Assembly: GCA_937967325.1 (NCBI GenBank)
Contig: CALBSQ010000122.1
Location: forward strand, 1 to 43,136
Length of the DNA: 43,136 bases
Direction of reading: 5' to 3'
DNA from: an uncultured Chloroflexota bacterium
Lineage (GTDB): Bacteria; Chloroflexota; UBA4733
Shown here: positions 15,744-24,254 of the stretch, one piece after another
Numbering within the stretch: the stretch's first letter is position 1
Layout: every line of letters starts with the position of its first letter
The notes under the pieces: model-generated
Seen by the model: only the letters and a program-made list of their open reading frames with translations
Databases searched by the model: none
Told to the model about the DNA's origin: nothing
Made by a program: the position numbers and the translations under genes

Positions 15744-16529
15744 ATGAATATGCTTGCCGGTCGGGCAGCTTTGGTGACGGGCGCGGGCATGGGGATTGGC
15801 CAAGGGATCGCGCTGGAGTTGGCCCGGCAGGGCGCCGGCGTGGCCGTCCATTACGCCCACAGCGACCGCGGCGCGCGGGAGACGGTGGAGCAAATTCGGC
15901 AGGCCGGCGGCAAGGCGGTCGCGCTCCAGGGCGACCTGAGCAAGGTGGGCGACTGCCGGCGCGTGGTGGACGAGGCGGTCCAGGCGCTGGGTGAGCTGGC
16001 CATCCTGGTCAACAACGGTGGCGTCACCCGGGCGCTGGATTTTATGGAAACTACCGAGGTCATCTACAACGAGGTGCTCGACATCAATATGCGCGGCTAC
16101 TTCTTCTGCGCGCAGCAAGCGGTCGCCTCAATGATGCGGCGTGGCGGCGGAGCCATCGTCAACGTCACCTCGGTACACGGCTACGCCGGCTTCCCCCGCC
16201 ACGCCGCCTATGCCGCTACCAAGGGCGCCATCAACGCCTTCACGAGGGAACTCGCTGTCGAGCTGGCGCCGCGACGCATTCGCGTGAACGCGGTCGGCCC
16301 GGGCGTGATCGAGGTGCCGCGCTACTTCGACATCCCCGCCTACACCACCGAGTTCGGCAATAGCCTGGCGCCGTGGGGGCGAGTGGGCACACCGGGGGAC
16401 GTCGCGGCCGCAGTCGCCTTCCTGGTGTCTGACGCCGCCGACTTCGTCACCGGCCAGGTGCTCTACGTGGATGGCGGCACCACCGCGCGCATGGGCCTGT
16501 GGTGGGATCAAGGGGATCAGCCTCAATAG
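15744..16529 (+). CDS. Short-chain dehydrogenase/reductase (classical SDR)
   Basis: The protein has 261 residues. The cofactor motif TGAGMGIG is at 12-19, NNGG near 93, and the catalytic Ser143, Tyr156 and Lys160 are all present (TSVHGY and AAYAATKG). It closes with the usual VTGQVLYVDGG. This is a full-length classical SDR that would oxidise or reduce a sugar, sugar alcohol or keto compound. It sits 103 nt before a DapA-superfamily lyase gene on the same strand. This pairing is common in sugar-acid catabolism, so a sugar or aldonate dehydrogenase is a reasonable guess. GAGGAA precedes ATG 15744. Confidence 0.9.
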   Translation: MNMLAGRAALVTGAGMGIGQGIALELARQGAGVAVHYAHSDRGARETVEQIRQAGGKAVALQGDLSKVGDCRRVVDEAVQALGELAILVNNGGVTRALDFMETTEVIYNEVLDINMRGYFFCAQQAVASMMRRGGGAIVNVTSVHGYAGFPRHAAYAATKGAINAFTRELAVELAPRRIRVNAVGPGVIEVPRYFDIPAYTTEFGNSLAPWGRVGTPGDVAAAVAFLVSDAADFVTGQVLYVDGGTTARMGLWWDQGDQPQ

Positions 16530-16550
16530 GCAGCAACAGCGGTGGGGGAC

Positions 16551-16596
16551 GCTCCCTCACCCCCGGCCCCTCTCCCGCTGAGCGGGAGAGGGGAGC
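16551..16596. repeat. REP-like intergenic palindrome
   Basis: The core CCCCTCTCCCGCT at 16567-16579 pairs with its complement at 16581-16593 and is preceded by CTCACCCCCGG. This CTCACCCC/CCCTCTCCC pattern resembles a repetitive extragenic element seen dispersed in many GC-rich genomes. It lies between the SDR and DapA-like genes and may reduce or stabilise the downstream message. Confidence 0.6.
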
Positions 16597-16632
16597 GGAC
16601 CGGACTGCAAGGGGCAGTAAGGAGAATGGGCA

Positions 16633-17550
16633 ATGGCTGACCTGTATGCCGGGGTCTACCCCATCGCGCCGACGCCGTTCGACGAGCAAAGTGAGCTTGA
16701 CCTGGAAGGCCAGAAGCGCGTCGTCGACTTCATGATCGATGCCGGGGTCAACGGCATCTGCATCCTGGCCAACTATTCGGAGCAGTTCGCCCTCACCGAC
16801 GACGAGCGCGAGCGCTTGCAGGCGCTCATCCTCGACCACGTGGCCGGTCGCGCGCCGGTGATCGTAACCACCAGCCACTTCAGCTCCAAGATCGCCGCCG
16901 AGCGCAGCCGCCGCGCCCAGGCCGCGGGCGCGGCGATGGTGATGCTACTCCCGCCGTACCATGGCGCGACGATCCGCGCCGACGAGGCGGGAACGCTGGA
17001 GTTCTTCCGCACGGTCGCCGCGTCGGTAGACATTCCCATCATGATCCAGGACGCGCCGATCAGCGGCGTCACGCTCTCCGCCGGTTTCCTGGCGCGATTG
17101 GCCCGCGAGGTCGATCACGTCCGCTATCTCAAGGTCGAATCGCCGTTCGCGGCGGACAAGCTGCGCGCGCTCGTTCAGATGGCCGGCGACGTCATCGCCG
17201 GACCGTTCGACGGCGAGGAGAGCGTCACCCTGCTACCGGACCTGGACGCCGGAGCGACGGGCACTATGCCCAGCGCCCTCATCCCCGACGTGCTGCGCCA
17301 GGTCGTGGATCGTTATCGCGCCGGTAACCGGCCCGGCGCCGTCGAGCTCTACGAGCGCTACCTCCCGTTGATCCACTACGAGAACCGCCAGTGCGGCCTG
17401 CGAGCCACCAAGGCTCTGATGCGCGAAGGCGGCATCATCGCCAGTGAGGCGGTGCGCCACCCGATGCCGCCGCTGCACCCGGCCACCCGCGCCGGCCTGG
17501 TCGAGCTAGCCCGTCGTCGCGACCCGCTCATCCTGCGCTGGGGGCGCTGA
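16633..17550 (+). CDS. DapA-superfamily (class I aldolase type) lyase, probably sugar-acid
   Basis: This 305-residue TIM barrel of the dihydrodipicolinate synthase superfamily has the Schiff-base lysine at Lys167 (RYLKVESP). True DapA markers are missing. The Thr-Thr of the GTTGE loop reads LANYSEQ. The catalytic Tyr that normally precedes the conserved Pro is replaced by Gln139 (IMIQDAP). This pattern fits keto-acid dehydratases or aldolases acting on deoxy-sugar acids better than lysine biosynthesis, so I avoid a dapA symbol. The upstream SDR supports a sugar-oxidation pathway. The start ATG 16633 is preceded by AAGGAG. Its stop codon lies in a hairpin loop (17540-17558). Confidence 0.85.
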   Translation: MADLYAGVYPIAPTPFDEQSELDLEGQKRVVDFMIDAGVNGICILANYSEQFALTDDERERLQALILDHVAGRAPVIVTTSHFSSKIAAERSRRAQAAGAAMVMLLPPYHGATIRADEAGTLEFFRTVAASVDIPIMIQDAPISGVTLSAGFLARLAREVDHVRYLKVESPFAADKLRALVQMAGDVIAGPFDGEESVTLLPDLDAGATGTMPSALIPDVLRQVVDRYRAGNRPGAVELYERYLPLIHYENRQCGLRATKALMREGGIIASEAVRHPMPPLHPATRAGLVELARRRDPLILRWGR

Positions 17551-17558
17551 GCGCCCCC
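17540..17558. terminator. Hairpin enclosing the stop codon of the lyase gene
   Basis: GGGGGCGC at 17540-17547 pairs with GCGCCCCC at 17551-17558; the 3-nt loop TGA is the stop codon itself. It lies between two convergent genes. No T-tract follows, so strength as an intrinsic terminator is uncertain. Confidence 0.6.
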
Positions 17559-17578
17559 ACGTCAGCCAATCCGTCCGC

Positions 17579-17857
17579 TCAGGGGAGCCAGTTGCGCTGG
17601 ACCGTCACCGCCTCGCCCTGATCGCCGGTCGCGCTTTTCGGGCCGGGGAGCGGCGCAGGCTCGGTAGGGCTGTATCCGGCCGATAGCGCCCCGCGGCGCG
17701 GCGCGGTCACGTCGTCCGCTATGTGTACCCTCGCCAACTCCAGGTCGTCGAGGTAGTCCGCAAAGCTGTGAGTGTCCCAAAACTTGGCCATTTCCTTCCG
17801 GCTCTGGAAGTCGGGAAGACGGCGCGGAGGGGTGGTTGTGTCGCCGTGTTCGCTCAT
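17579..17857 (-). CDS. CopG-antitoxin-like small protein without a partner toxin
   Basis: The protein has 92 residues. The N-terminal part (LPDFQSRKEMAKFWDTHSF then ADYLDDLE) matches the FWDTHD-type opening of CopG-family antitoxins that usually pair with BrnT/RelE-like toxins. The usual C-terminal ribbon-helix-helix (RLPxxLL) is not seen; instead there is a Pro/Thr-rich tail. No toxin gene lies beside it. The ATG overlaps the stop of the beta-helix gene by 4 nt, so it is translated with that gene. It may be a relic or a fused regulatory fragment. Confidence 0.6.
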   Translation of the reverse strand: MSEHGDTTTPPRRLPDFQSRKEMAKFWDTHSFADYLDDLELARVHIADDVTAPRRGALSAGYSPTEPAPLPGPKSATGDQGEAVTVQRNWLP

Positions 17858-19191
17858 GGTGTCGTCGTCAGGAGTCGTGAATCCGGTATACCGCTGGTGA
17901 GCCTCAATCCCACGATCTCCGGCTCGCTGGCGTCTGGTCCCAGGCTGATCGCCGTCGCCTCGGCAGCTTCCCCGATCGCCCAGGCGCCCGCGATTTCCAG
18001 GTCCTCGAAGCGCAGCCCGGTCGTCGCCCCGTCCACGCGGATGGCGGCTTGGCCGTTGCCGGCGACCTGGGTGCGCAGGAAGCGGTTGCGGTGCGCCGCC
18101 ATGGCCGCCGGCTCGTCGCGGAAGTGGAGGCCATAGCGGCCGTTGCCTTCGCTCTTGACGTCCTCAAACACGTTGTCGGTGTCTTTGTGCCCGATGGAGA
18201 GGCCGTCCTGGCCGTTGTTCCGAAGCAGCAGACGCGCGAAGTGGCCATCCTTCACTCGCCAGCAGACGTACAGCCCGATTTTGTCGTTGCCGAGGGACCG
18301 GCAATCCAGCACCACCGGCCGCTGACTGCCGCTACCCGGATGGATGCCGAGCCCGGCGTTGCCGGTACAGACGCAGCGCTCGACGCGCACGTCGTGCGAG
18401 GTCTGGAAGCTGATGCCGTCACCGCGGTAGTCGCGGACGGTGCAGTCGCTGATCGTAACGTCGTGGCAGCGATAGAGGAAGATGCCGCCGCCGCGGCAGC
18501 CATTGAGAATCGGATCCGCAGTTCCAGCCCCTTCTATTGTCAGGGAGGCGATGCTCACGTTGGCGAGGTGGTAGCCGCTCACGATGGGGAAGATCGTCGC
18601 CGCCTGGCCGCCCCGCTGGAAGCTGTAATCCGCCTGCATTGGCACGGTCACGCGGACGGTCCGGGCCTGAGTGTTGGCGCCGCCTGCAGCGTTGATGGCA
18701 TCCCATCCACCGATGCCGTGGCCGGCGCGCAGCGCCGCCGGCCGGTCCGTGGCGTGTGAGCCCGGCTCCTCGGCCGGCAGCGCCTCCGCGATGCGCGCCA
18801 CGGTGACGTGGAACCCCTGGCCGCGCTCGTCCCAGATAGCCACGCCGCAGCCCGGATCGAAGCCGGCGCCGTCGCGCACGGTGATCGCCTCTTCGCCGTA
18901 GTCGGCGTCCGTGAGCAGCGGGCTCACGACTGCCGGCGCCTTCCGCAGCACGGTGCCCTCGCCGGCGCCGACGACGCTGATGCCGCTGCGCAGGTGCAGG
19001 GAGTCGCGCATCGTGTAGGCGCCCGGTCCCACTTCCACGAGGCCGCCACCCAGCCCCGCCACGTAGTCCACCGCCGCCTGCAGGGCCCGCTGATCGCAGC
19101 CCACCAGCTCGGCCCCCGCCGCTTGCCCAACCCTGATCCGCACGCCTTCGGGCACTGGAAACCCCTTTACGCTCTCCCTCGGCGCCGTCAC
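17854..19191 (-). CDS. Right-handed parallel beta-helix (pectate-lyase-like) protein
   Basis: The protein has 445 residues. After an N-terminal region with a DAINAAG-like segment, the sequence becomes a series of short strands of the parallel beta-helix kind (for example FLYRCHDVTISDCTVRDYRG and FQTSHDVRVERCVCTGNAG). This fold is found in pectate lyases, polygalacturonases and phage tailspike-like proteins. No signal peptide is evident from the GTG start at 19191, which also lacks a clear ribosome site, so the true start may differ. Carbohydrate binding or cleavage is plausible given the sugar-acid genes on the other strand, but catalytic residues were not identified. Confidence 0.8.
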   Translation of the reverse strand: MTAPRESVKGFPVPEGVRIRVGQAAGAELVGCDQRALQAAVDYVAGLGGGLVEVGPGAYTMRDSLHLRSGISVVGAGEGTVLRKAPAVVSPLLTDADYGEEAITVRDGAGFDPGCGVAIWDERGQGFHVTVARIAEALPAEEPGSHATDRPAALRAGHGIGGWDAINAAGGANTQARTVRVTVPMQADYSFQRGGQAATIFPIVSGYHLANVSIASLTIEGAGTADPILNGCRGGGIFLYRCHDVTISDCTVRDYRGDGISFQTSHDVRVERCVCTGNAGLGIHPGSGSQRPVVLDCRSLGNDKIGLYVCWRVKDGHFARLLLRNNGQDGLSIGHKDTDNVFEDVKSEGNGRYGLHFRDEPAAMAAHRNRFLRTQVAGNGQAAIRVDGATTGLRFEDLEIAGAWAIGEAAEATAISLGPDASEPEIVGLRLTSGIPDSRLLTTTP

Positions 19192-19277
19192 GTCTGACGT
19201 GTGGACGCCTCATTGCAGGATCTACGCTAGCATGGGAAACGTACCGACAGGGGGACCCCGCGGAGTCTCGCCCCTTC

Positions 19278-19664
19278 TCACCGGATCAGTCGGATGGTGA
19301 CCCCCAGTTGCATGTGCCGCCAATTCCGATCCGCGGTCACGACGGGAAGTCCGAGTCTTTGTGCCAGGGCTAGGCAGGCGCGATCCCCCAGGGACAGGCC
19401 GGCCGGTTTCGTCGCCTGGCGTAGCAATCCGGCGTCGTAGGCCTGGTCGGCGTCGAAGTCGACCACGTCCAAGGCCAGTGAATCGAGCACCGACCGGATC
19501 GCGGCTTCACTGAGGCCCGCTTCGCTGAGCTTCGCCACCACCTCGCTCAGGTTGACGGCGCTCATCGTCGCGCCCGCGGCCAGGGCGGCTTGCACCTGCT
19601 CACTTCCCTGCTCCGCATTGAGGAGTGCCAACAGCGCTGAGGCATCGAGCACATCGCTACTCAC
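19278..19664 (-). CDS. vapC: VapC-type PIN-domain toxin
   Basis: This 128-residue PIN domain has the four acidic positions expected of an active Mg2+-dependent RNase: Asp in SDVLDASALL, Glu in VNLSEVVAKL, Asp in SLGDRACLAL and Asp in VVTADRNW. Such toxins cleave tRNA or rRNA and are silenced by the cognate VapB. GTG 19664 overlaps the antitoxin stop by 8 nt (GTGAGTAG) with GAGG upstream, giving coupled translation; GTG 19652 is an alternative start. Size and order (antitoxin first) are typical of the family. Confidence 0.88.
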   Translation of the reverse strand: MSSDVLDASALLALLNAEQGSEQVQAALAAGATMSAVNLSEVVAKLSEAGLSEAAIRSVLDSLALDVVDFDADQAYDAGLLRQATKPAGLSLGDRACLALAQRLGLPVVTADRNWRHMQLGVTIRLIR

Positions 19665-19911
19665 GCCCGGCCTCGATCCGGCGCTCGGCGAGCAACTCCT
19701 CGACCAGTGAGCGTCCAGCAGGAACGTGTTGCCGGACGGTCGCCTGAGCTCGCGCGATGGCCTGATTGAGCGTGAGCAGGCGGAGCTCGTCGTCTTGGAG
19801 CTGCAGAACGAGCTCGTCACCGACGTGCATGCCCAAGGCCTTGCGATATTCGGCGGGAATCACGATCCTGCCACCTTCGGTGATCCTTGCCCTAACGGTC
19901 GACACTGCCAT
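19657..19911 (-). CDS. vapB: VapB-type antitoxin (AbrB/MazE-like DNA-binding)
   Basis: This 84-residue protein opens with the AbrB/SpoVT swapped-hairpin signature ARITEGGRIVIPAEYRKALG followed by GDELVLQL. That is the DNA-binding half that autoregulates such operons. The C-terminal part (residues 45-84, LNQAIARAQATVRQHVPAG, then SLVEELLAERR) should wrap the PIN toxin. ATG 19911 gives the family-like start; GTG 19920 is closer to a GGAGG site and may be used instead. It precedes and overlaps vapC. Confidence 0.85.
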   Translation of the reverse strand: MAVSTVRARITEGGRIVIPAEYRKALGMHVGDELVLQLQDDELRLLTLNQAIARAQATVRQHVPAGRSLVEELLAERRIEAGRE

Positions 19912-19952
19912 ACAGACCACTATCCTCCACTCATGACTTCGATTGCCGGGTA

Positions 19953-20557
19953 GTGCGGACTGTACCATCTTTGAGTCTCAGCGCGCTGGCCGGTCGGAAC
20001 CTCCGGTTCTGCCTGCACCAGGAGCGCCACCCGCGCTGCCGGACGCGCGGGGTGGCGCCGAGCAGCCCTCGGGAGCGCCTGCTGGCCGGCGGAGGCTGGA
20101 AACTGGAGAACCACTGGCCGCCAGTGCCTGCCGGCGAGCTGACGCTGGTGACGGCGCTGGCCGACTATGACGGCATGTGCCGGCCGCTGGAGTTCAACGT
20201 GTTCGTCTTCTCCAATGGGGACTATGCCGGCACGCTCTCGCCGGTGAACATGAATTCACGCAGCGACGGGGTGCTGGCGACACCCAATGGCAAGACCGGT
20301 GTCAGCATCTCCCCCGATGGCGTCATCCGGGCGGAGTTCACCCGCTATGCGCCGAACGACCCCCTCTGCTGCCCGTCTCGCGGGATGACGCGTGTGGTCT
20401 ACAGAATGGAGCAAGCGAACGGCAGCCCGATAGTCGCGCCGGTGCAGATTGGCAACGCCACATCGGGACTCCTGTCGCGTCCGGCCAGATGGCTCCGATC
20501 ACGGCGCAAGTGCCGGCGCGGATGCCTGGCACGGGCGGTGGTGGCGGGGCGCTCTAG
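19953..20557 (+). pseudogene. LppP/LprE-like lipoprotein remnant (frameshifted, no signal peptide)
   Basis: The middle of this frame is well preserved: ALADYDGMCRPLEFNVFVF, NGDYAGTLSPVNM, EFTRYAPNDPLCCPS. This resembles the LppP/LprE-type secreted lipoprotein domain. Upstream, no signal peptide or lipobox can be read. Downstream, the family-like tail (TPVASGQMAPITAQVPARM and a Gly-rich end) lies in another frame and stops at 20557. This implies a single-base indel near 20460-20475. Read straight through, the frame runs into low-quality sequence to 20618. I therefore call a pseudogene; a sequencing error at the indel would not explain the missing 5' end. Confidence 0.5.
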
Positions 20558-20621
20558 CCGTGGGCGATGCACGCCGTCGCCAATAGTGCGCTCCGCCTTG
20601 TCGGCCTGCTGGCCTTGACAC

Positions 20622-21743
20622 TCAGCGCCACCATCCCTCTACGGCGGTGAGGATCGGCAGAGGAGGACGGGCGTCACGGAGCACCGAGAGGGTTTGGTCG
20701 TGGCTATTGGCCACGTACACCCGTCCGGTGCGCTCGTTGACGACCACTGCCACCGGATAGCGGCCAACGCGTTCCGTCGCAACGACCTGATCGCGTCGGG
20801 TATCCACTATAGTGACCGTGTCGTCGTCGGCGTTGGCGACGACGAGGTGGTCGGTCACCGAGTTGATGGCGAGACCGCTCGGGGCGCGACCGACAGGGAT
20901 AATGGCGATGACGGCGCCAGCGGCGCCGTCGATCACGGTGACGTTGCCGCCGATCGGGTCGGCCACGTAGACGCGGCGGGTGCGGGGGTGGACGGCGACG
21001 GCGCCGAGTGCGTGGCCTAGGTTGACGGCGCCGCGGATGGCGTACGTATCGCCATCAAGCACAGCGAGGCGGCTCGTGGCAACGTCGGCGACGTAGACAC
21101 GGCGGGTGGCCCCGTCCACTGCCACTGCGCCCGGCACCCAGTCGGCCGCGACCGTGGCGACGGCCTGATAGCGGTCGGCATCCAGCACGGTGAGCGCTCG
21201 CTGGCCTGGCCGGGCCACCAGTACGCGATCGGCAGTGGCGTCGACGACGAGGCCGGTCGCGGCGGCGAATGGCCAGGGCACGGCGACGGCGCCAGTCACG
21301 CCATCCAGCACGGCGAGCCCGCCCGTCCAGTCGACTACATAGACTCGGTGGCGCGCGGTGTCCACGCCCGTTCGCGCCGCCGGGGAGAGGTACGGCGCCG
21401 TCCCGGGTAGAAACTGGCCATCGCCGCCCGAGCCGGCGCCCGTATCGGCCTGGCCCAACAGGTCTCCGCTCGCGCCGTCCAGGATCCAGACCACGCCGTC
21501 GTCGCCCGCGACGTAGACGCGGTCCAGGATAGGGTCGACCGCGAGGCCGGCGAGTGAATGCCAGCCCGGCAGGGACAGCGAACGAACCGACAGGTCAGTC
21601 GCGACGCCGAGTTGGGCCAGCATCAGGCGACCAAGCAGCATGAGCGCGAGCACGACGCAGGCTCGGCGAGACCAGAGGAAGACGCCGGAGCGCCGGACCG
21701 GCCAGAGCAGCAGGCGGATACGCATGCCCAAGGGGTCGCCCAT
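20622..21743 (-). CDS. Membrane-anchored YncE/YVTN-type beta-propeller, copy 1
   Basis: The protein has 373 residues. A basic N-terminus (RRSGVFLWSRR) is followed by a hydrophobic anchor (VVLALMLLGRLMLAQLGV). The rest is a propeller of about seven blades: units such as RVYVADVATSRLAVLDGDTY, HLVVANADDDTVTIVDTRR and RVYVANSHDQTLSVL. It is expected outside the membrane as a sensor or scaffold, and no enzyme motif is seen. ATG 21743 is used; ATG 21725 is an alternative. It diverges from the broken HTH/NB-ARC gene at 21946 across a 43-bp palindrome, and the same gene pair recurs at 27207/28587. Confidence 0.8.
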   Translation of the reverse strand: MGDPLGMRIRLLLWPVRRSGVFLWSRRACVVLALMLLGRLMLAQLGVATDLSVRSLSLPGWHSLAGLAVDPILDRVYVAGDDGVVWILDGASGDLLGQADTGAGSGGDGQFLPGTAPYLSPAARTGVDTARHRVYVVDWTGGLAVLDGVTGAVAVPWPFAAATGLVVDATADRVLVARPGQRALTVLDADRYQAVATVAADWVPGAVAVDGATRRVYVADVATSRLAVLDGDTYAIRGAVNLGHALGAVAVHPRTRRVYVADPIGGNVTVIDGAAGAVIAIIPVGRAPSGLAINSVTDHLVVANADDDTVTIVDTRRDQVVATERVGRYPVAVVVNERTGRVYVANSHDQTLSVLRDARPPLPILTAVEGWWR

Positions 21744-21816
21744 CGCCGGTGTGCTCCGTTCGCTTGTTGCCGTGCTACACTGTCGGCGTTCCGATTCGCC
21801 TTGCCCACCGACGACT

Positions 21817-21859
21817 CGCCTTGTTGGTCGCCTGTTCGGAACAGGCGACCAACAAGGCG
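21817..21859. promoter_or_regulatory. 43-bp near-perfect palindrome in a divergent intergenic region
   Basis: Two 21-bp arms (left 21817-21837, beginning CGCCTTGTTGGTCGCC; right 21839-21859) are perfectly complementary around a single central G. The palindrome lies 73 bp upstream of the propeller gene and 86 bp upstream of the regulator ATG. It is a candidate operator, cruciform or transposition-end relic. Confidence 0.7.
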
Positions 21860-21945
21860 GCTCACGTGTCGTACCTCGGGCCGCCGCGGCCTCAGCACAT
21901 GCATCGGCGACGGCGACGCGGCAGCCCTCGGGGAGGGAGTGGCCA

Positions 21946-24254
21946 ATGCTCGATGCTGCGCCGACGGCCTTCCAACAACTGCTGCGGCGGCACCGTCTGG
22001 CCGCCGGGCTGACGCAGGAGGCGCTGGCGGAGCGGGCCGGACTGAGCGTCCACGGCATCCAGAAGTTGGAGCAGGGGGTGACCCATCCCTACCGCGACAC
22101 TATCCAGCGGCTGGTGTCGGCGCTCCGTCTCAGCGACGAGGACGCGCGCGCCTTCCGGGCCGTGGCGCCCACGGCCCGGCGACGTCAGCCTTCTCCGCCA
22201 ACGTCCCCGGCGGGGCCGCCCTGGCATAACCTGCCCGGCCCGCTCACGAGCTTCGTCGGGCGGGAGCGGGAGCTGGCGGCGGTCGCGGCACTCGTGGGGG
22301 CGGCGCGCCTGGTGACGCTGACCGGTCCCGGTGGTGTGGGCAAGACGCGGCTGGCGCTGCGGGCGGCCGAGGAGCTGGCGGCGGACTTCCCCGACGGGGT
22401 GGTCTTCGTCTCGCTGGCGGAATTGGACCAGCCGGCCCAGGTGCTGCCGGCGATGGCGCGTGCGTTTGGGGTGCGAGAGGGGCGCCGGCCATTGGGGTCG
22501 GTGCTTGGCGAGCTGCTCCGATCGCGCCACATCCTGCTGGTGCTGGACAACTGCGAGCAGGTCGTCGGGTCGGCGCCGGCCCTAGGCGCGCTGCTGGCCG
22601 GCTGCCCGCGGTTGACGCTGCTGGCCACCAGCCGGGCGCCGCTCCAACTGTCCGCGGAACAGGTCTTCCCGGTGCCGCCGCTGGCGCTGCCGTCCGTGGC
22701 GGCGGCGCCGGAGGAGCTGGCACAGGTGGAGGCAGTCGCGCTGTTCCTGGAGCGGGCGCGGGCGGTCGCGCCGGAGTTCTCCCTCACCGTTGGCAACGCC
22801 GCGGCCGTGGCCGGCATCTGCCGCGCGCTAGACGGGCTGCCGCTGGCGCTGGAGCTGGCCGCGGCGCGGGTGCGGCTGTTGCCGCCCGGGGCGCTGCTGG
22901 AGCGGATGACCAACCGGCTGGCGCTGCTCACCGCCGGGGCGGTCGACCTGCCGGCGCGCCAGCGCACGCTGCGGGCAACGCTCGCCTGGAGCTACGACCT
23001 GCTCGGCCAGGACGAGCGGGCGCTCTTCCGGCGGCTGGGCGTGTTCGTCGGGGGCTGCGCGCTGGACCTCGCGGAGGCGGTCGCCAGGGGGGCCGGGTCG
23101 TGCGAGATCGACCTCTTGGAAGGACTGGACGCGCTGGTGCGCCACAGCTTGCTCCGTCAGGAGGAGGCGGACGGCGAGCCGCGTTGCTGGATGCTAGAGA
23201 CGGTGCGGGAGTTCGCGCTGGAGCGGCTCGGCGCGGCGGGGGAGGAGGCGGCCACCCGGCAGGCGCACGCCGACTCCCTGCTGCGGCTGGTGGAGGTGGA
23301 CCCGCCGCTCAGGAGGAGGGAGCGCCTCCTCGTCATCCCGCTGCCGCTGTCGCGGTGGGAGCGGGAGCGGGAGAACCTGCGGCAGGCGCTTGAGTGGTAC
23401 GCCCAGCAAGGCGACGCTGAGAGCGAATTACGGCTGGTCACCCGGAGCTTCCAGTTGTGGTGGAACGTGGGGCCGCTGGCGGAGGGCCTGGGCTGGCTGC
23501 GCCGCTCCGCCTCCTGGCGCTCCGGGCCTGTGCCATTCTGGCGCACTCGTTGGGCGAGGAAGCCGCCGCCCCCGCCTCCCTGGCCGAGGCGCAGGCGCTG
23601 GCCCAGGCGCTGCACGACGACGAGGCGTTGGCGTCGGTGCTATGGACATCCGGCGCGGTGGCGCTGGATGCCGGCGAGCTGGACGCGGCGCAGACGGCGA
23701 CCGCGCGCGGGCTGGCGCTGGCCCAGCGGGGCGGGTGGTCTGACCTCGAAGTCCGCGCGGTGATGCGCCTGGGGGCCATCGCCTACCTGCGCGGCGACCT
23801 CGCCGCGACGGCCACCGCCTATGAGGAGGCGTTTGCGTCCACGCAGGCGGACCCGTACACCCGCCAGTGGCCGGGCCGTATCCTGGGCTACCTGGCGCTC
23901 GCGGCGGGCGAGCTGCCGGCGGCGGCACGGCGCTTCCGGGAGAGTCTGGACGACACCTGGCACGGCCACTGGGATGCGGCGACGGTGGAGAATCTCTGCG
24001 CCTTCGCCGCGCTGGCTCGGGAGCGGGCGCAGTGGGAGCGGGCGGCGCGCCTGCTCGGCGCCGCCGATGCCGGCCTGGAGCGTCGGGGCGGCCCCCTGAT
24101 CGAGCCGATCGGCGGCCGGGAGCGGGAGCGGACGCTGGCGGCGGCGCGGGAGCGCCTGGGCGAACCGGCCTGCAGCGCCGCTTACGCCGCAGGTCGGGAG
24201 CTCTCTCTAGAGCAGGCGGTTACGGAGGCGCTGCAGGAGGGCGGCGATGGCTGA
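21946..24254 (+). pseudogene. XRE-HTH/NB-ARC/TPR regulator, copy 1, broken by a deletion frameshift
   Basis: The first frame reads an XRE helix-turn-helix (FQQLLRRHRLAAGLTQEALA; residues about 8-62). An NB-ARC domain follows with Walker A TGPGGVGKT, Walker B LLVLDNCEQ, TSRAPL and GLPLALELAAAR, then a winged helix. It is a COG3903-type signal-transduction ATPase. At about 23504 the TPR half jumps frame. Comparison with copy 2 (28587-30980) shows that about 37 nt are missing between CTGCGCCG and CTCCGCCTCC. The original frame runs 85 residues of nonsense to 23763, while the rest of the TPR domain continues in another frame to 24254 (ending in the shared tail LSLEQAV). ATG 21946 has GGGAGGGAG upstream. 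Unless translation slips, the protein is truncated. Confidence 0.8.

Noticed and set aside
16633..17550. Assigning dapA (lysine biosynthesis)
   Set aside because: The catalytic Tyr and the Thr-Thr loop are missing.
21817..21859. Calling the 43-bp palindrome an intrinsic terminator
   Set aside because: It lies upstream of both divergent genes rather than downstream of any gene end, and has no T-tract.
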